Positions 25,428 through 36,333 of a DNA stretch of 64,000 nucleotides are shown here, piece after piece (position 1 is the first letter of the stretch; each line of letters opens with the position of its first letter). Below the pieces are notes generated by a model that saw only the letters and a list, made by a program, of their open reading frames with translations, was not told the DNA's origin and made no database searches. A program made the position numbers and the translations under genes. Source of the stretch: Chalara sp. BL73 (taxonomy: Eukaryota; Ascomycota; Leotiomycetes; Helotiales); the NCBI GenBank assembly GCA_918026815.1, contig CAKJVC010000001.1:62001-126000 (forward strand). Direction: 5' to 3'.

Positions 25428-26063
25428 TCAATCAAAGTGTTGAGCCACATGATGAGAAACTGCAATCTCATCCCCCTCAAACTCTCCACAAACAGGACAA
25501 ACATGGGACTGTGTATCCAAGGCAGCAGTTGAAGTTTCCGCGTGAGATAGCTTATTTAAAGCGTGATCAGCGGGCAGGAAGTCTCCCAGGCTATACCCCG
25601 AGGGTGGCAATGCCATCTCCTCTTCCTCTCGCACATCACGGTATCTCCTCGAAGCTCGTTGTCCGCTGGCTTGTGTTTGCCCATTAACCTCGCCATTCCT
25701 CCCAAGCTCACTCAAACCCTCTGAGCCTGTCCGCGCAGCCTCTTCGCTGACCATTCTCTGTACGCGACCAACTCTGCCATCTGCGAGCCGGACCTTGATG
25801 CCTCGAGGGTGGTTTCCGCTTGTCAGCACGTCCGCGACAACACCTTGCACTTCTCGCCCGGTAGGCTGGTCAACCTTGAGAACAATTGAGACAAACGCGC
25901 TAGGCACGACCTGGTTTATGTTTGGTACGTTTCCGTTGTGTTCCTGGCGGTTCGCTCCGAATCCTCCTCGACCTCGTCCTCTTCCTCCGCCCCGCCCTCT
26001 GCCTCTTGCCCTGTCGCTCTGCTGTGACGTGTTTCCTTGTCTATTTCGCGGTCTTTGCATCAT
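25428..26063 (-). CDS. DUF2196 (YwbE-like) domain protein with C-terminal zinc-finger-like motif
   Basis: A single exon encodes 211 residues. The N-terminus is an RGG-type low-complexity stretch (about residues 15-45) typical of RNA-binding proteins. Residues of about 55-100 read SIVLKVDQPTGREVQGVVADV, then HPRGIKVRLADGRVGRVQ, matching the small DUF2196/YwbE fold of unknown function. The C-terminus has CPVCGEF followed by HHVAQHF, a C2-H2-like arrangement similar to ubiquitin-binding or C2H2 fingers. The frame is open further upstream to 26312, but the tandem ATGs at 26063 and 26060 give the RGG start seen in fungal relatives. A role in RNA or ubiquitin biology is only a guess. Confidence 0.85.
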   Translation of the reverse strand: MMQRPRNRQGNTSQQSDRARGRGRGGGRGRGRGGFGANRQEHNGNVPNINQVVPSAFVSIVLKVDQPTGREVQGVVADVLTSGNHPRGIKVRLADGRVGRVQRMVSEEAARTGSEGLSELGRNGEVNGQTQASGQRASRRYRDVREEEEMALPPSGYSLGDFLPADHALNKLSHAETSTAALDTQSHVCPVCGEFEGDEIAVSHHVAQHFD

Positions 26064-27355
26064 CGTGGATATATTCGTTGAGTATATGCATTGCGAGATT
26101 GGTGGGTTATGAGAGCGGTGGACTTGGTGATGTACAGTGATTTCTTGCAAGATGTAGTCCGAATTAAAACGGGTCTGTGATACGCGAGTGCTTAGTGTCA
26201 AAAGATTAGGGGCAAGACTGAATCCCCCTTTCCTTAGCCGAGTCCTACCTGAACTTTGACCAAGGGTATTGCTTATCTTGTAGTTTGGAGGTTGAAGATA
26301 GAAGATTGACAAAGTCTGGTTTAAATGCTCTCGTGGGTTGTATCTCGATTTTCTATTTCGAACCGAGAAATGTATTCAAGGTTGATCTACACAACACTTC
26401 CAACTATTGGTGGTTACTCCATGTATAATGCTATCGGGATAGAGCTTCAATGGGAAATCTTGTTATATGTGGAGGATTGCTACCCTTTTTTCGACTATAC
26501 ACAGCCTACTCTCCTTTGCTGCAGCATCTGCCAAGTTAAAGATTTAGAACTGTTGCAGTAAATTGTAGGCATGATGCGCTGGAAATCTATCTCCACATGG
26601 GCAAAACCCACGGGAAGGTACTCTTTTGGGCATTTTGCATGATCTATATTAGTTTGCATGTTAGAGTCCACTTGAAGAGCCGGAATACCGATCATCTGTA
26701 TATATATGCTCAGGGCCCCAATACCCGAGTTATCCGGCATTGGACACGTACTGTATCCCCACCTCAATGCTTGAAACGAGTGCCGGACTTTCCACATCTG
26801 GTCGGGTCTTAAGAGTCCATCCGCATATTCTCGCAGATATGGCCGGCGCTGGATTGTGCATGGACATGTGCATGGACATGTAAGTGTACATACATGAACA
26901 CGTGAAATGCCAAGAACGCCGGACATGGCTGATGGATTTTAAGGCTTTTGCTTCGCCTCAAATCCGGCACCATGATAGTCGGTGATCACGAATGGAATCT
27001 ATCGCAAAGGCATAAAGTCTGTCCGTCACTAGTAATAGGAGTATTAGTAAGGGAGGCAGCACCGAATTGATGACTACATCAACTACAAAGTAACCACTGT
27101 CCGTCATTTCTAATTGCTTGGCCAGTCGCAGGACCCCTACATAAGCCCAGACTCCCCAAAGAAAAAAAAGCGGCCTAGGCATCTGCACCGTCAGCCGTTA
27201 TCGCGGGGTAAATTCGAGTCACTTCTCTCTCTCTACACACCCACCCAGGTAACATCTACATCAACATCAACATCTCTAACCCCCAGGAGAGAACGACATT
27301 ACTTTAAAACACCCTCGTCTTATTTGGCATTCTATAGCGACACCGACATTCTCTA
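26064..27355. other. Intergenic with a short tandem repeat
   Basis: No gene is accepted. The 12-bp unit GTGCATGGACAT occurs twice in tandem at about 26856-26879. The final part precedes the gene starting at 27356 and is rich in CATCAACATCAA-like sequence. Confidence 0.45.
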
Positions 27356-28386
27356 ATGGCAGATATTCTTGCTGCGCTTGGTCAATTGGAGAAGGAAGAT
27401 AAGAAGGCTCAGATTATACGGGAGGTCGCTAAACCAAAGAAAAAGAAGTTACAGTCTTCCTTCGTTTCTGAAGGGGCACGACAAACACGCCCTCGATCGC
27501 GGCCTCCGCCCCTTGATGGAGACTTATTGCACCCTGATACCCCTACGCAGGCTACGGGTTCGGAGCGCTCCCCTTCGGTCGCTGGATCTGCCAGGCGTAT
27601 CTCGTTCGCAGAGCCTGATCGCCCAACAGATGTCAGAAGAATATGGATACCCGTATGTTTTCCCTCACACTGTGCCAAAGTCTCTGTACATGCACAGTAT
27701 ATCAGAATCGAGCGACGCTAATGACTTATGCAGACCACAAGAGACTCCCTAGCATCAGGCTTTGAATATGACCCCAGAATCAACAAGTATAGTTTAAATA
27801 AAGAAGGGTTGAAAAAGAGTGGTTGGGAGCAGTTCAACGCAGAGTCAGCATACCCCGGAAAGCTGAGTGTGATTGCTTAGCAAAATTTTGCATAATGATT
27901 GAGACATGCTGACATGATACGACAGGATATTGCAGGCTGCTGGCATCTCAAAGTCCATAGTGTGGCCGATTCAGAAGAAATCAGTCATCAAGAAACTTAG
28001 TAAAGATCTCGTCTACCCTAGCAGCGAAATCAATAATGTGGTAAGTACCTGAGCATGATATGCTCGAACGACCGTTCTAACCGATGAACCAGCTCCGAAA
28101 CTGGAACAGATTGTTCAAAAAGCTAGGCTTCACAGTAGCGCTAGAGCCACCAACGCGCAAAGGAGAAGACGAAAATTGCGCCGAGAGGAACGGGGATTCA
28201 CAAGAGGACATCGAGCGCGCATCAAAGAACTCCAAACGATTTCGATTGATTGTCACCCCAACATCCGATAACCCAGAATACTCGGCATACTCCCGCGGAT
28301 CCAGTCTGAGAGGCTCCGTGTCAGGTGAGGGAAGGATAATCCAGCAACAGCTGGAAAAACATGCCGATGTTGCGGATGTTGAATAA
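27356..28386 (+). CDS. Unrecognised conserved-looking fungal protein
   Basis: The proposed exons are 27356-27652, 27734-27868, 27936-28040 and 28093-28386, giving 276 residues in phase. Introns 1 and 3 have good donors (GTATGT, GTAAGT). Intron 2 uses a weak GTGATT donor, and its acceptor could instead be at 27925. The protein begins with a charged helix and a Lys run, then a Ser/Pro/Arg-rich linker. A compact segment follows (SGFEYDPRINKYSLNKEGLK, SGWEQFNAESAYPGKLS), then AAGISKSIVWPI and LRNWNRLFKKLGFTVALEPP. The tail is charged and Ser-rich. No catalytic motif or membrane segment is visible, and I do not recognise the family. Confidence 0.6.
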
Positions 28387-30750
28387 CAGAAATGATCTCG
28401 GAGCTTGCATTCCTGAAGAGCCTCAGGCCGTATCAATTCTGGATATCGGTCGTAGGGTCGGGAAAGCATTCCGAGATGAATGATGAAGATTGTAGTACTG
28501 ATGAATTTTTGATTGAATATGGGTTGGTTATACATGCAGGCAAGCGTTATTCTCTTTGATGGTAGTTTCTAGCGATACGAATTTACGAAACATGAATTAT
28601 GTCTACACTTCTGATCATCCAAACTCCAAATTACTCTCTAGATTGCTCCCCTCCATTCCACGCAAGCTCGCGTGCTCTCTCCTTCGATTCCACCAGATTC
28701 TCACATGTTCTCTCAACCTCCCCGTCCCACTTTTGAAGACCAAAACCCACACCATCAACTACGCGCTTCCCCATACTTCGGCTCCCGCCTCTCTCCCCCT
28801 CGGAACCCGGGCCCGGTAGTTGCACTATCTCCATCCATAACCTCCCTAAAAATTAGCCCCCGTGGCTGTGCACCTCCCCCGAAACCTCCATAGTGGCCCC
28901 TAAAACGGATGAGTCAGAAAACCAGTTTTTATCTCCCTAATTTTCCCACCCCGGACAACTCTTAACCTTTTGGTCAAGATTTTTATGGGACGGAGGGTGG
29001 TTTTTTTTTTCGAGCCGGGCACCTTGGATGAAACCTTTTGATTTTCTTTTGAGTCCCCGGCCGGCGGCTTGGGGGCATCATGAAGGCAATAATGGCAGAT
29101 TGGTATTGCTGAGAGCTGCGGCGGTCTCGGCGGGAATGGGAAAGCTTATTTAGACGTTTCGGAATAATGGGTATGTGATGGAGAAGGTTGGGTTGGAAAT
29201 GGGCTATGCTCTGGGCATACGTGATTTTTGACGCCGAGGGGGAACTTCACATGGGAGCTCTTTTTCGGGGAAACCGCCTTCCCCCCTATTTTGCGTGTGA
29301 TGGGTTCTGGCTGGGTTCCGGGTTCGACTTCTGAATAAATCCGTACCTCATGATATCCAGAGTTGGTGGGTTTTTTTGGGGATGTAGGTGCAGCGTGAAA
29401 GTGCTTATATCGTGTGTGGTTGATGAGCTGGAAGTGCGGTTTATCTGTTCTCCCGCTTTGGTTGATGTAGTCTCGTGCATCTGCAACTATTACGCCTGCC
29501 CTTTCAACCTATTGGCCGACAATTTGCTACTCTAGGAGACGGTGAGTGATGATATTCAATGATTTTGGTATGATTTCTGGGTTTGAGCCACGCCAACGTT
29601 GGCATTGTACAAGCTGTGGACAATGTTAACTGGATGATTATGAAAGCATGCTTAAATCCATTTGCGAAGGATTCGGGATAGGGCTCAAAGAATATGCGTT
29701 CTATGCAGCGGCTGATGATCCAGAAAGATGGGTTAGGGATCGGTCTAAGTTGGCTGTCACGCAAAAGAGAAGGGAGTCTTAACATGAAACTTATTCATCT
29801 ATCCCCCTGGAGGAAATGGCTGTTGCTCCCAAGAATTCGTCAGTTGCGCCATCGATTCTGATGTGTTATGCTACACTTGGCGAAATCTATCCATAAACTC
29901 AAAGTAAATGGCTTCGATTTGGTCCATTCTGCAGTTGGTGTTCCGAGAACATCAAACAAACATGCAGTATAGAACCTATGGTTGATATGAGAGCTAGATA
30001 ACTCAATAGCCATTTCCTCTGCTAAGGTGATGTTCAAGGAGTAGAGACCTGGTCGGTGCAGGACTTGGTATCTGGTAAGCGTGGAGGTGCAGAGGCAGAT
30101 TTATGACCACAATTTGTTAAGATTGCCGAGACATCTTTTGATGAGCCTTTTGCAAGTATATAGATGATCGTCCATCTTAATCCAAAAATTTCTTCTAGGA
30201 AAAGCTGCATCTTATAATCCTGAACTGTTGTAGCAAAGCTCTTTGAGTTTCATACAAGTAGCGAAATCTAGAGGCTCGTGGAATTCTGGGAACTGCGTCT
30301 AATATTCCTGCCTACCTCCAATCCACTGTAACTTCCCAGAGGCAGATTGGTTGATACAGTAAAGGCATGGAGTAAGACGTATGCCCAACGATTCATTGGT
30401 TTGGGGTGCCTTGTGTCTGCAATACGAGGTTGAGGAAAATTCTCATTTGATAAAAAGAATGCTTCTTCCGCTTATTGTGAGCCCACAAATTTAATCCTTA
30501 ATCGAACTACAAGGTGGCAAAAGATGGGAGTGTAGTTCCGGCTAGCCCTCTGATGATCTCCTTAGCCTCTTATCTAAAACACGTGACCCGACAGACCCAA
30601 TTTTGTTAGACAATAGGAGATGGACTATACAAGCCTAAAATTTGCATGGTCTGCATGAAATTAAGAATATACGCTCAAGTCAGTTCGTAGAACAAGGGAA
30701 CCATACCTGGCCTCTAATTTGCGGTTTGCGTCGATTAATATCTACTTCTC
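28387..30750. other. Intergenic, no gene seen
   Basis: This is a long stretch without a supportable gene. Minus-strand frames at 29504-29785 and 29840-30037 have some protein-like composition but no recognisable family, and were not accepted. Confidence 0.4.
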
Positions 30751-31796
30751 TTAACCGCCATAATGATTTCGCCTGAAGGTCGATCTGTACATATTCATCA
30801 TCGAACTGCGGGATAAAAGCCCTGCAAAGGCCGTATTTTCGATCCGGTAGGCTGTCTCAATCGACGGCCTTCGTATCTGGAAATCCGCTCCCTCGATAGA
30901 ATTCCTAGAAGGCATATTTGGCCACGGCAACTCCACGAGGAAGTTCTCGACCCCGGTAACCCTCGTAAGCGGTTCCAGTAAAGGCTTCTCACACGAACTG
31001 AAAATACACTGATAGATCTTAACTTGGACATCTACGATTCTGTCCATGCTCGAAATATTCTTCCAGATGGTCTGCCATACCGCCTCCTCAGCTTTGACTG
31101 CTTCGTAATTGCGTAATTGCTTTTTACGACTTTGGCGTAAGTACTCATAATACCTAAATTCGGTCTCTTGAAACAAAGGAATCGAAATCGTATAGGTCAG
31201 GTGAATTGAGTGTATCGTGTTTAGCTGCGGGGTAGGTGTATGGGATAGAAACCTTTCCGCAGCCCTGATGTCAATTAAGCTGAAGGTAAAGGTAGAATAA
31301 ATGACCTTAATCAGCTCTCCACATCTGGGACATGCATCAGTCATGCGTAAACTTATGATATATTGGTGAAACCGGCTGCTTACATGCTATGGCAGCTCAG
31401 CACCAGAGAAAACAACGAGCTTATGTGAGTATTGCAAGACCCTGATCTTGAGCCTGCAGCTGCCGCACAGCGAGCATGACTCTGTCCCCACGAATCACCG
31501 CAATGGGAAAAGTCGACTTGATCCATAGGACATGCGACGCATGGCTGGCAAAGCAATCTTGACCCCTCCTTGGCTTCTTGAGGTAGGAAGACGTGTAACG
31601 TTCCTCCAGCCTCAAACATTATCTGCTGATAGATAATAAATCGGATATCGAAAGGAAGCTTCTGGAGAAATAAGCAATCAGGTTGTTGATCTACGGTCCT
31701 CGATTCTAGTGAATGATTCTTGCTTGATTTTATATAATCTGCCTGTTTCGACACCTTCGCCCGAAGGCTGTGAAGCAGACCTCGCGATTCAACCAT
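30751..31796 (-). CDS. DUF7730-like fungal protein
   Basis: Minus-strand exons are 31796-31384 and 31324-30751, giving 328 residues in phase. The pattern is that of a large family of fungal proteins (DUF7730 and related F-box-like fungal domains). LPFDIRFIIYQQIM lies near residue 47, and LLCQPC and VLSCHSICGELIKVIYSTFTF follow across the intron. Then comes an IHSIHLTYTI strand and a helical region. The 59-bp intron was chosen because it joins the expected LSCxxICxEhxxhhYST motif. The function of the family is unknown; members are often numerous and variable in one genome. Confidence 0.8.
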
Positions 31797-34700
31797 GACG
31801 GCTTATATCATCCACAGAAATTGATAGAGGTAATATTATATTAAGTGTGAAACGCTAAGCACGATGCGCAAACATCGTAAGGAGGGCTAGAAGGAATGCT
31901 TTCGGTTGTGACGTCAAAATATAAGTACTAGCCTTTATCCAACCCCGCTATTGCTAAGCGAAGCCGCATCACATGCATGCTCTCTTTCCATGTATTGTAT
32001 ACAATTATAGCGCCTAACCAGCAAATAGCTGAGATTTGATTACTGCTCTAGATATTTAGAGTCTCCACCTAGTAAAGCTTCTCGGCATAGCCATTGGAAA
32101 CATTGGTCAGATCTCTCAACAACTCGGACGGCTTGGTATCGGACGCAGATTGGATTTACATGTAACCAATGAAATCATTGCATAATGGATGGGTTAAGGG
32201 TCTATTTTTAAGCGTCAACACAAACTTATCTCGGTGAAAAAAAGTCGAGTATTATTTTTGATTGTGGATTTCCCATAAGGAATTGCCCATGTAACCTCGC
32301 TCACCTGTGTCTTCATCTTGAATATGTCGCCCGCTCTATATCCCTAATACAACATCCATCAATCATTTCATAATCACTAGAAGTAATGAAATGGTCACGA
32401 GATAATGCTTATTTACTATGCAAGAGTTAACACAGCATATACAACCCTATTAGTCGTATAACCCGTGCTCCTGTTGATGTTCGCAAGTATAGACCGTACT
32501 AACTTGAGTTGTGTGCAGATTGATAGCTGGAGGTGTATTTCGATTCTTCGAATATAGTTCACCGAATGGAGCACACAGCTAGTATTGATTGCTGGAATCA
32601 GCTTCGTAGCGGCCTTGGGACTTTTCGGCTGCCTACTTTCTGGCGTTTTTGCTGGTGGAGTAATGATATCATATTTGTCGACATAATCATGTTCTAATTT
32701 CCTGGTTAATGCCATAGTGTGGGACTTATAAGCGCCTGACGATATGTATGAGCGTTAACAGGTTCCATATAACATGGTGCCTCCGCAGACTTAGATAATA
32801 TAGCTTGGGGAAAGCCCTCAGTCAGAATTATACTTCATTCTCTGATGGATGATCGATCCATGTTTGGTTTTTCGGGGCATATACGCTGCATCGAGACTGA
32901 TGTCGGAGGAGTGAGTTGTATACTGGCTCTAGTAAAGGGCGTATTTGGCTTCGGTCCGAGTATAGATATTGTGTCGCCGGCTGGAAAAGCAGGGCCTGTT
33001 GTATTAGGAACGGTGTCATCCTGTGACTGCTGGGGTCGATTGCCACCTCGGTGTGTGACTAATAGCGTATCTTGGAGACAGTGATGAAGGCTTAGCCGGT
33101 CCCTAGATGCATCTTATTGCCACATTTCCTTGGAGTGGTAGAGAGCCTGACCTCTGATCGAAAATTGAGAGTTGGCATCGCTGAGATGAGTCAATGCTTT
33201 CACAATCACGTCTAGTTCTACTGGTCCTGGAAGTCAGCGTCAAGAAGCTGGGCGTAGCTGGACACACAATTGTGTCACTAGCAGTTTCCATCAATTCACC
33301 AAAGACTAAATCAAATGTTCGCAGCCTTATGTTTGATGGGTTAAAATTAACCACTACATGTCCGAGAACCTATCAGATCTCAACATTGGGAAGTTAACCG
33401 CAGATTAACGGCAGGGACTTTCACGCAAAACCTTAGGGTATCGAGCAGTCGTGTTCTCTTATGCGTCTGAGTTGAAGACGCTTGTTCTGCAAGACAGTCT
33501 CCAGTGGGAATCCGGAATCCTTCTACAGTTAAATATCAACCGAGTTTGTCGCATATCGCATTTTGCTCGTGTTGCTGAATTTGGAAGGACGATTTTGCTC
33601 TCGTTTTGTGTTGCTCTTCCAGTTTTCATCCGTCCAATAGACCTTTGAGATAATACAATTGTTGCACGTCGACATTTCCTCGTCTTTCTCAAAACAGGTC
33701 CTGCATAATTGTGGATAAGGTTTCGGCGCACGCTTGTTCATTCTGGGAAACGAGAAAAAGTCAATTCTGCTTCTGGAGGGCTCGTTTCATTTGAGCAGTG
33801 AGCTAAAACACGAACGGGAGTGTATTTGTACCGTCGGCATATGAAGTGAAAGCAAGACAAGGATTGATATTAAATGTAACCCAAGGTCGATATATGAGAG
33901 ATCGAGGTGCATACCGTTATAGTTGATTGCAATATACTGAGTACCATGTCATGTTCTGTAGGCGCATTTTGACCCACACAACGATTGAATATCTTCCGTC
34001 CAGTCGAGCCTCATGTTTACCTTCAGCTTACTTCCTATGTTACATATCTGAGGGCTCTATGGAGAGTATAGCATTTGGACTGTAGGAATCTTGTACGTCC
34101 AAAGACAGACAAACTCCGTGTGTGTGTTTGTCTCATCTTTGACGCCTGCAGGCATTCAGGAATAGAAGCCACACAATCTTTTAATTCGTGTTTTGACATC
34201 AACTTGCATATTTAAGTTCGGCTCTTGATACAGAGGATCAACCATTCGAAGCGGCTCCTTCTCTTGGGCCGTTGCCGGATAAAATGGATAAATTCAAACA
34301 GGCGAAAGCAGCCGACTATGCCGTGAAGATTAGACTGCTAATTCCGATTTCAGCCTTACGACATGGTAGTCGTCGATTCAAAGTCAGCCTCATTTCAACA
34401 AAGCACAGCTGCAGGAGCAGTAATGTTGAGATGGATGGCGGTTGGATCAAATCACGTGTCTAGAAAGGGCTGATCATGATCTATGGCCAAGTCCCCAAGA
34501 TCTTCTGAGATTGAGTTCAATCTTTAACTCTAAGTCAAACAAAGAGATATTCGGGCTTGTGTATGCCCGTGAATAACGAACACTAGAAAAGCATGACTAC
34601 CTTACCTAATTGTCATAGTTTTCGCCTGACGCCAAGCCTAATCAAAAAACAGAACGCAGGGTCTCGCTTACCAGGCCTATGAAGGCAAGCGATACCTCGG

Positions 34701-34920
34701 GTTTTAATAGACCAATCATTTATGGCTTCCAAAACCCGGAGGCTGCAAACTTGTCACTAGTATGGGGAAGTGTGAGACCTGTCGGGACCGAACTCTCAGT
34801 ATATATGCGCATAGATATGGCTTTTTCTGAAGTATATAATCATTGCCTTCTCTCTTCATCGCAAGATCCAAAGACACCTTGTATTTTAGTTCATTGGATA
34901 AACTCGGCTTTGTTACCTTG
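31797..34920. other. Long gene-poor stretch
   Basis: No full gene was accepted. The only stretch with a possible motif is a Cys-pair ORF at 33529-33741 (separate entry). The rest looks like decayed or noncoding sequence and includes the promoter side of the reductase gene at 34921. Confidence 0.45.
33529..33741 (-). other. Possible MYND-like zinc-finger fragment
   Basis: A 70-residue minus-strand frame begins MNKRAPKPYPQLCRTC and continues to STCNNC, so two Cys pairs (C-x2-C-x9-C-x2-C) are spaced as in the first half of a MYND finger. The second half (Cys/His) is missing in this frame. It may be a fragment, an exon of an unresolved gene, or chance. Confidence 0.25.
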
Positions 34921-35994
34921 ATGTCTTTCCTCATGAATTCAATTGCTCGTCGAACACAAGCGTTGCGATCGCAATCGAACATTCCAACCGCTGCAGCAGC
35001 TACCTTTGTGGCTGCAGGAATTTATGCCTTGTACTCCTCATACGGCGCCTCAAGCTCTACAGAACCTAAAAAGATCTTCGGAAAAGGCCCAGCGTTTACA
35101 TCATTAGAGCTGCACAGCGTCGATACCCTCAACCATGATACTAAGCGGTTGCGCTTCGCCTTGCCAAAAAATGCTGTTAGTGGGTTGGGTTTGACCTGTA
35201 TGATTTTCTTCACCAAAATGTACTCCATATGTTCTGACGATAATATACAGCGGCTCTCTTGACGTTTAGCAGACCCCAAGGTCAAATATTCCCAGTTATC
35301 CGACCTTACACCCAACCAGTGATCTAGGTGAGGATCTCCAATTATCTGGTGAGAGTATGGGCTTACAAGCGCGCATAGCTGAGCCAGGCTTTGTGGACCT
35401 CGTCGTGAAGCGGTATCCGAAGGGCAAAGCGAGCAACCATCTCCATTCATTGCAACCTGGCCAGTCATTGTTCTTCCTAGCTGCCATTCCTGGGTACTCG
35501 TGGAAGAGAAACGAGCATGAAAATATCACCTTGATCGCTGGTGGCGCGTAAGCATTCTCTAAATCTTCGTATCTTCTGGGGAACGAACTGGCTAACGTTC
35601 AATTGGCAGCGGGATAACGCCGATGTACCAGCTGATCCAAGGCATATTCAAAAATACACAAGAGAAAACTAAAGTAACTCTCGTATTTGGCATCAACAGC
35701 GACAGGGACGCACTCTTTCGAGACGAATTTTCCCAACTTGAAAAGAGGTTCCCAGATAGATTCAAGGTCATCTACACCGCCAGCAACCCTGCCGAAGGAT
35801 CAACATTCCGAAAAGGTTACGTTTCGAAGGAATTACTCGAAGAAGTAGTGGGGAAAGACAGCTCGAAGGTATTCATTTGTGGCCCTCCTGCTTTTGAAGA
35901 GTCGCTTTTGGGAGCTTCGGGTCCATTTGGCAAAGCTCAGGGTGGAATTCTGAGCCAGCTTGGCTATTCCAAGGACCAGGTTCACAAATTTTGA
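34921..35994 (+). pseudogene. mcr1: NADH-cytochrome b5 reductase (Mcr1-like) with a one-base frameshift
   Basis: Exons are 34921-35197, 35251-35327, 35379-35547 and 35610-35994. They total 908 bp, one base short of a 302-residue Mcr1. The N-terminus has a mitochondrial-type basic leader and a membrane segment (ATFVAAGIYALYSSY). The C-terminal part has GGAGITPMYQLI (spliced) and FICGPPAFEESL for NADH binding. The enzyme would pass electrons from NADH to cytochrome b5 or related acceptors at the mitochondrial outer membrane/intermembrane space. Exon 2 starts correctly (ALLTFSRPQGQ, then RPYT), but the frame slips at a run of three C (35310-35313) and meets TAG at 35325-35327. The downstream sequence is well preserved in the +1 frame. 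So this is either a very young null allele or a homopolymer error in the assembly. Confidence 0.85.
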
Positions 35995-36333
35995 TCTCAC
36001 TTTTCTGTATACTAAGTTGAATACCGGTGTTTCGGTCGTTGGTAAAAGATAGACGCGCATATACTCCTAATATGTAGAAATAGTAATATTGCGACAAAAA
36101 CTATTCCTTTTGTTCGGTAACAATGCGATCATCCTACCTCCGAGGCTGTTGGCAAGTGTCTGCCTCTTTTTCTGTATGCTACTGAGCTTTAAGAAAGAAT
36201 ATGTCTATTCAAAACGTGGTGTTCACAATCGTTGGGTTCTGGGAAACGAACTCTTCCCAAATAGCCCAGCCGTCCAGAGCTACGGGATTTAGTTCAGACG
36301 TGAAGTCCTAGGCCATGGTATTAGTGCAAGAGT
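35995..36333. other. Convergent intergenic region
   Basis: This is the spacer between the reductase stop and the transcription factor stop. No gene seen. Confidence 0.6.

Noticed and set aside
26495..26926. 143-residue minus-strand open frame
   Set aside because: It starts with a CTCPCTCPC stretch encoded by a simple tandem repeat and shows no protein family; probably chance.
35328..35378. Reading the 51 bases as coding (LSGESMGLQ-like insertion) in the reductase
   Set aside because: They start GTGAGG, end CATAG, contain a GCTTAC branch-like site, and their removal gives the family's expected SDL-EPGF passage, so they are an intron.
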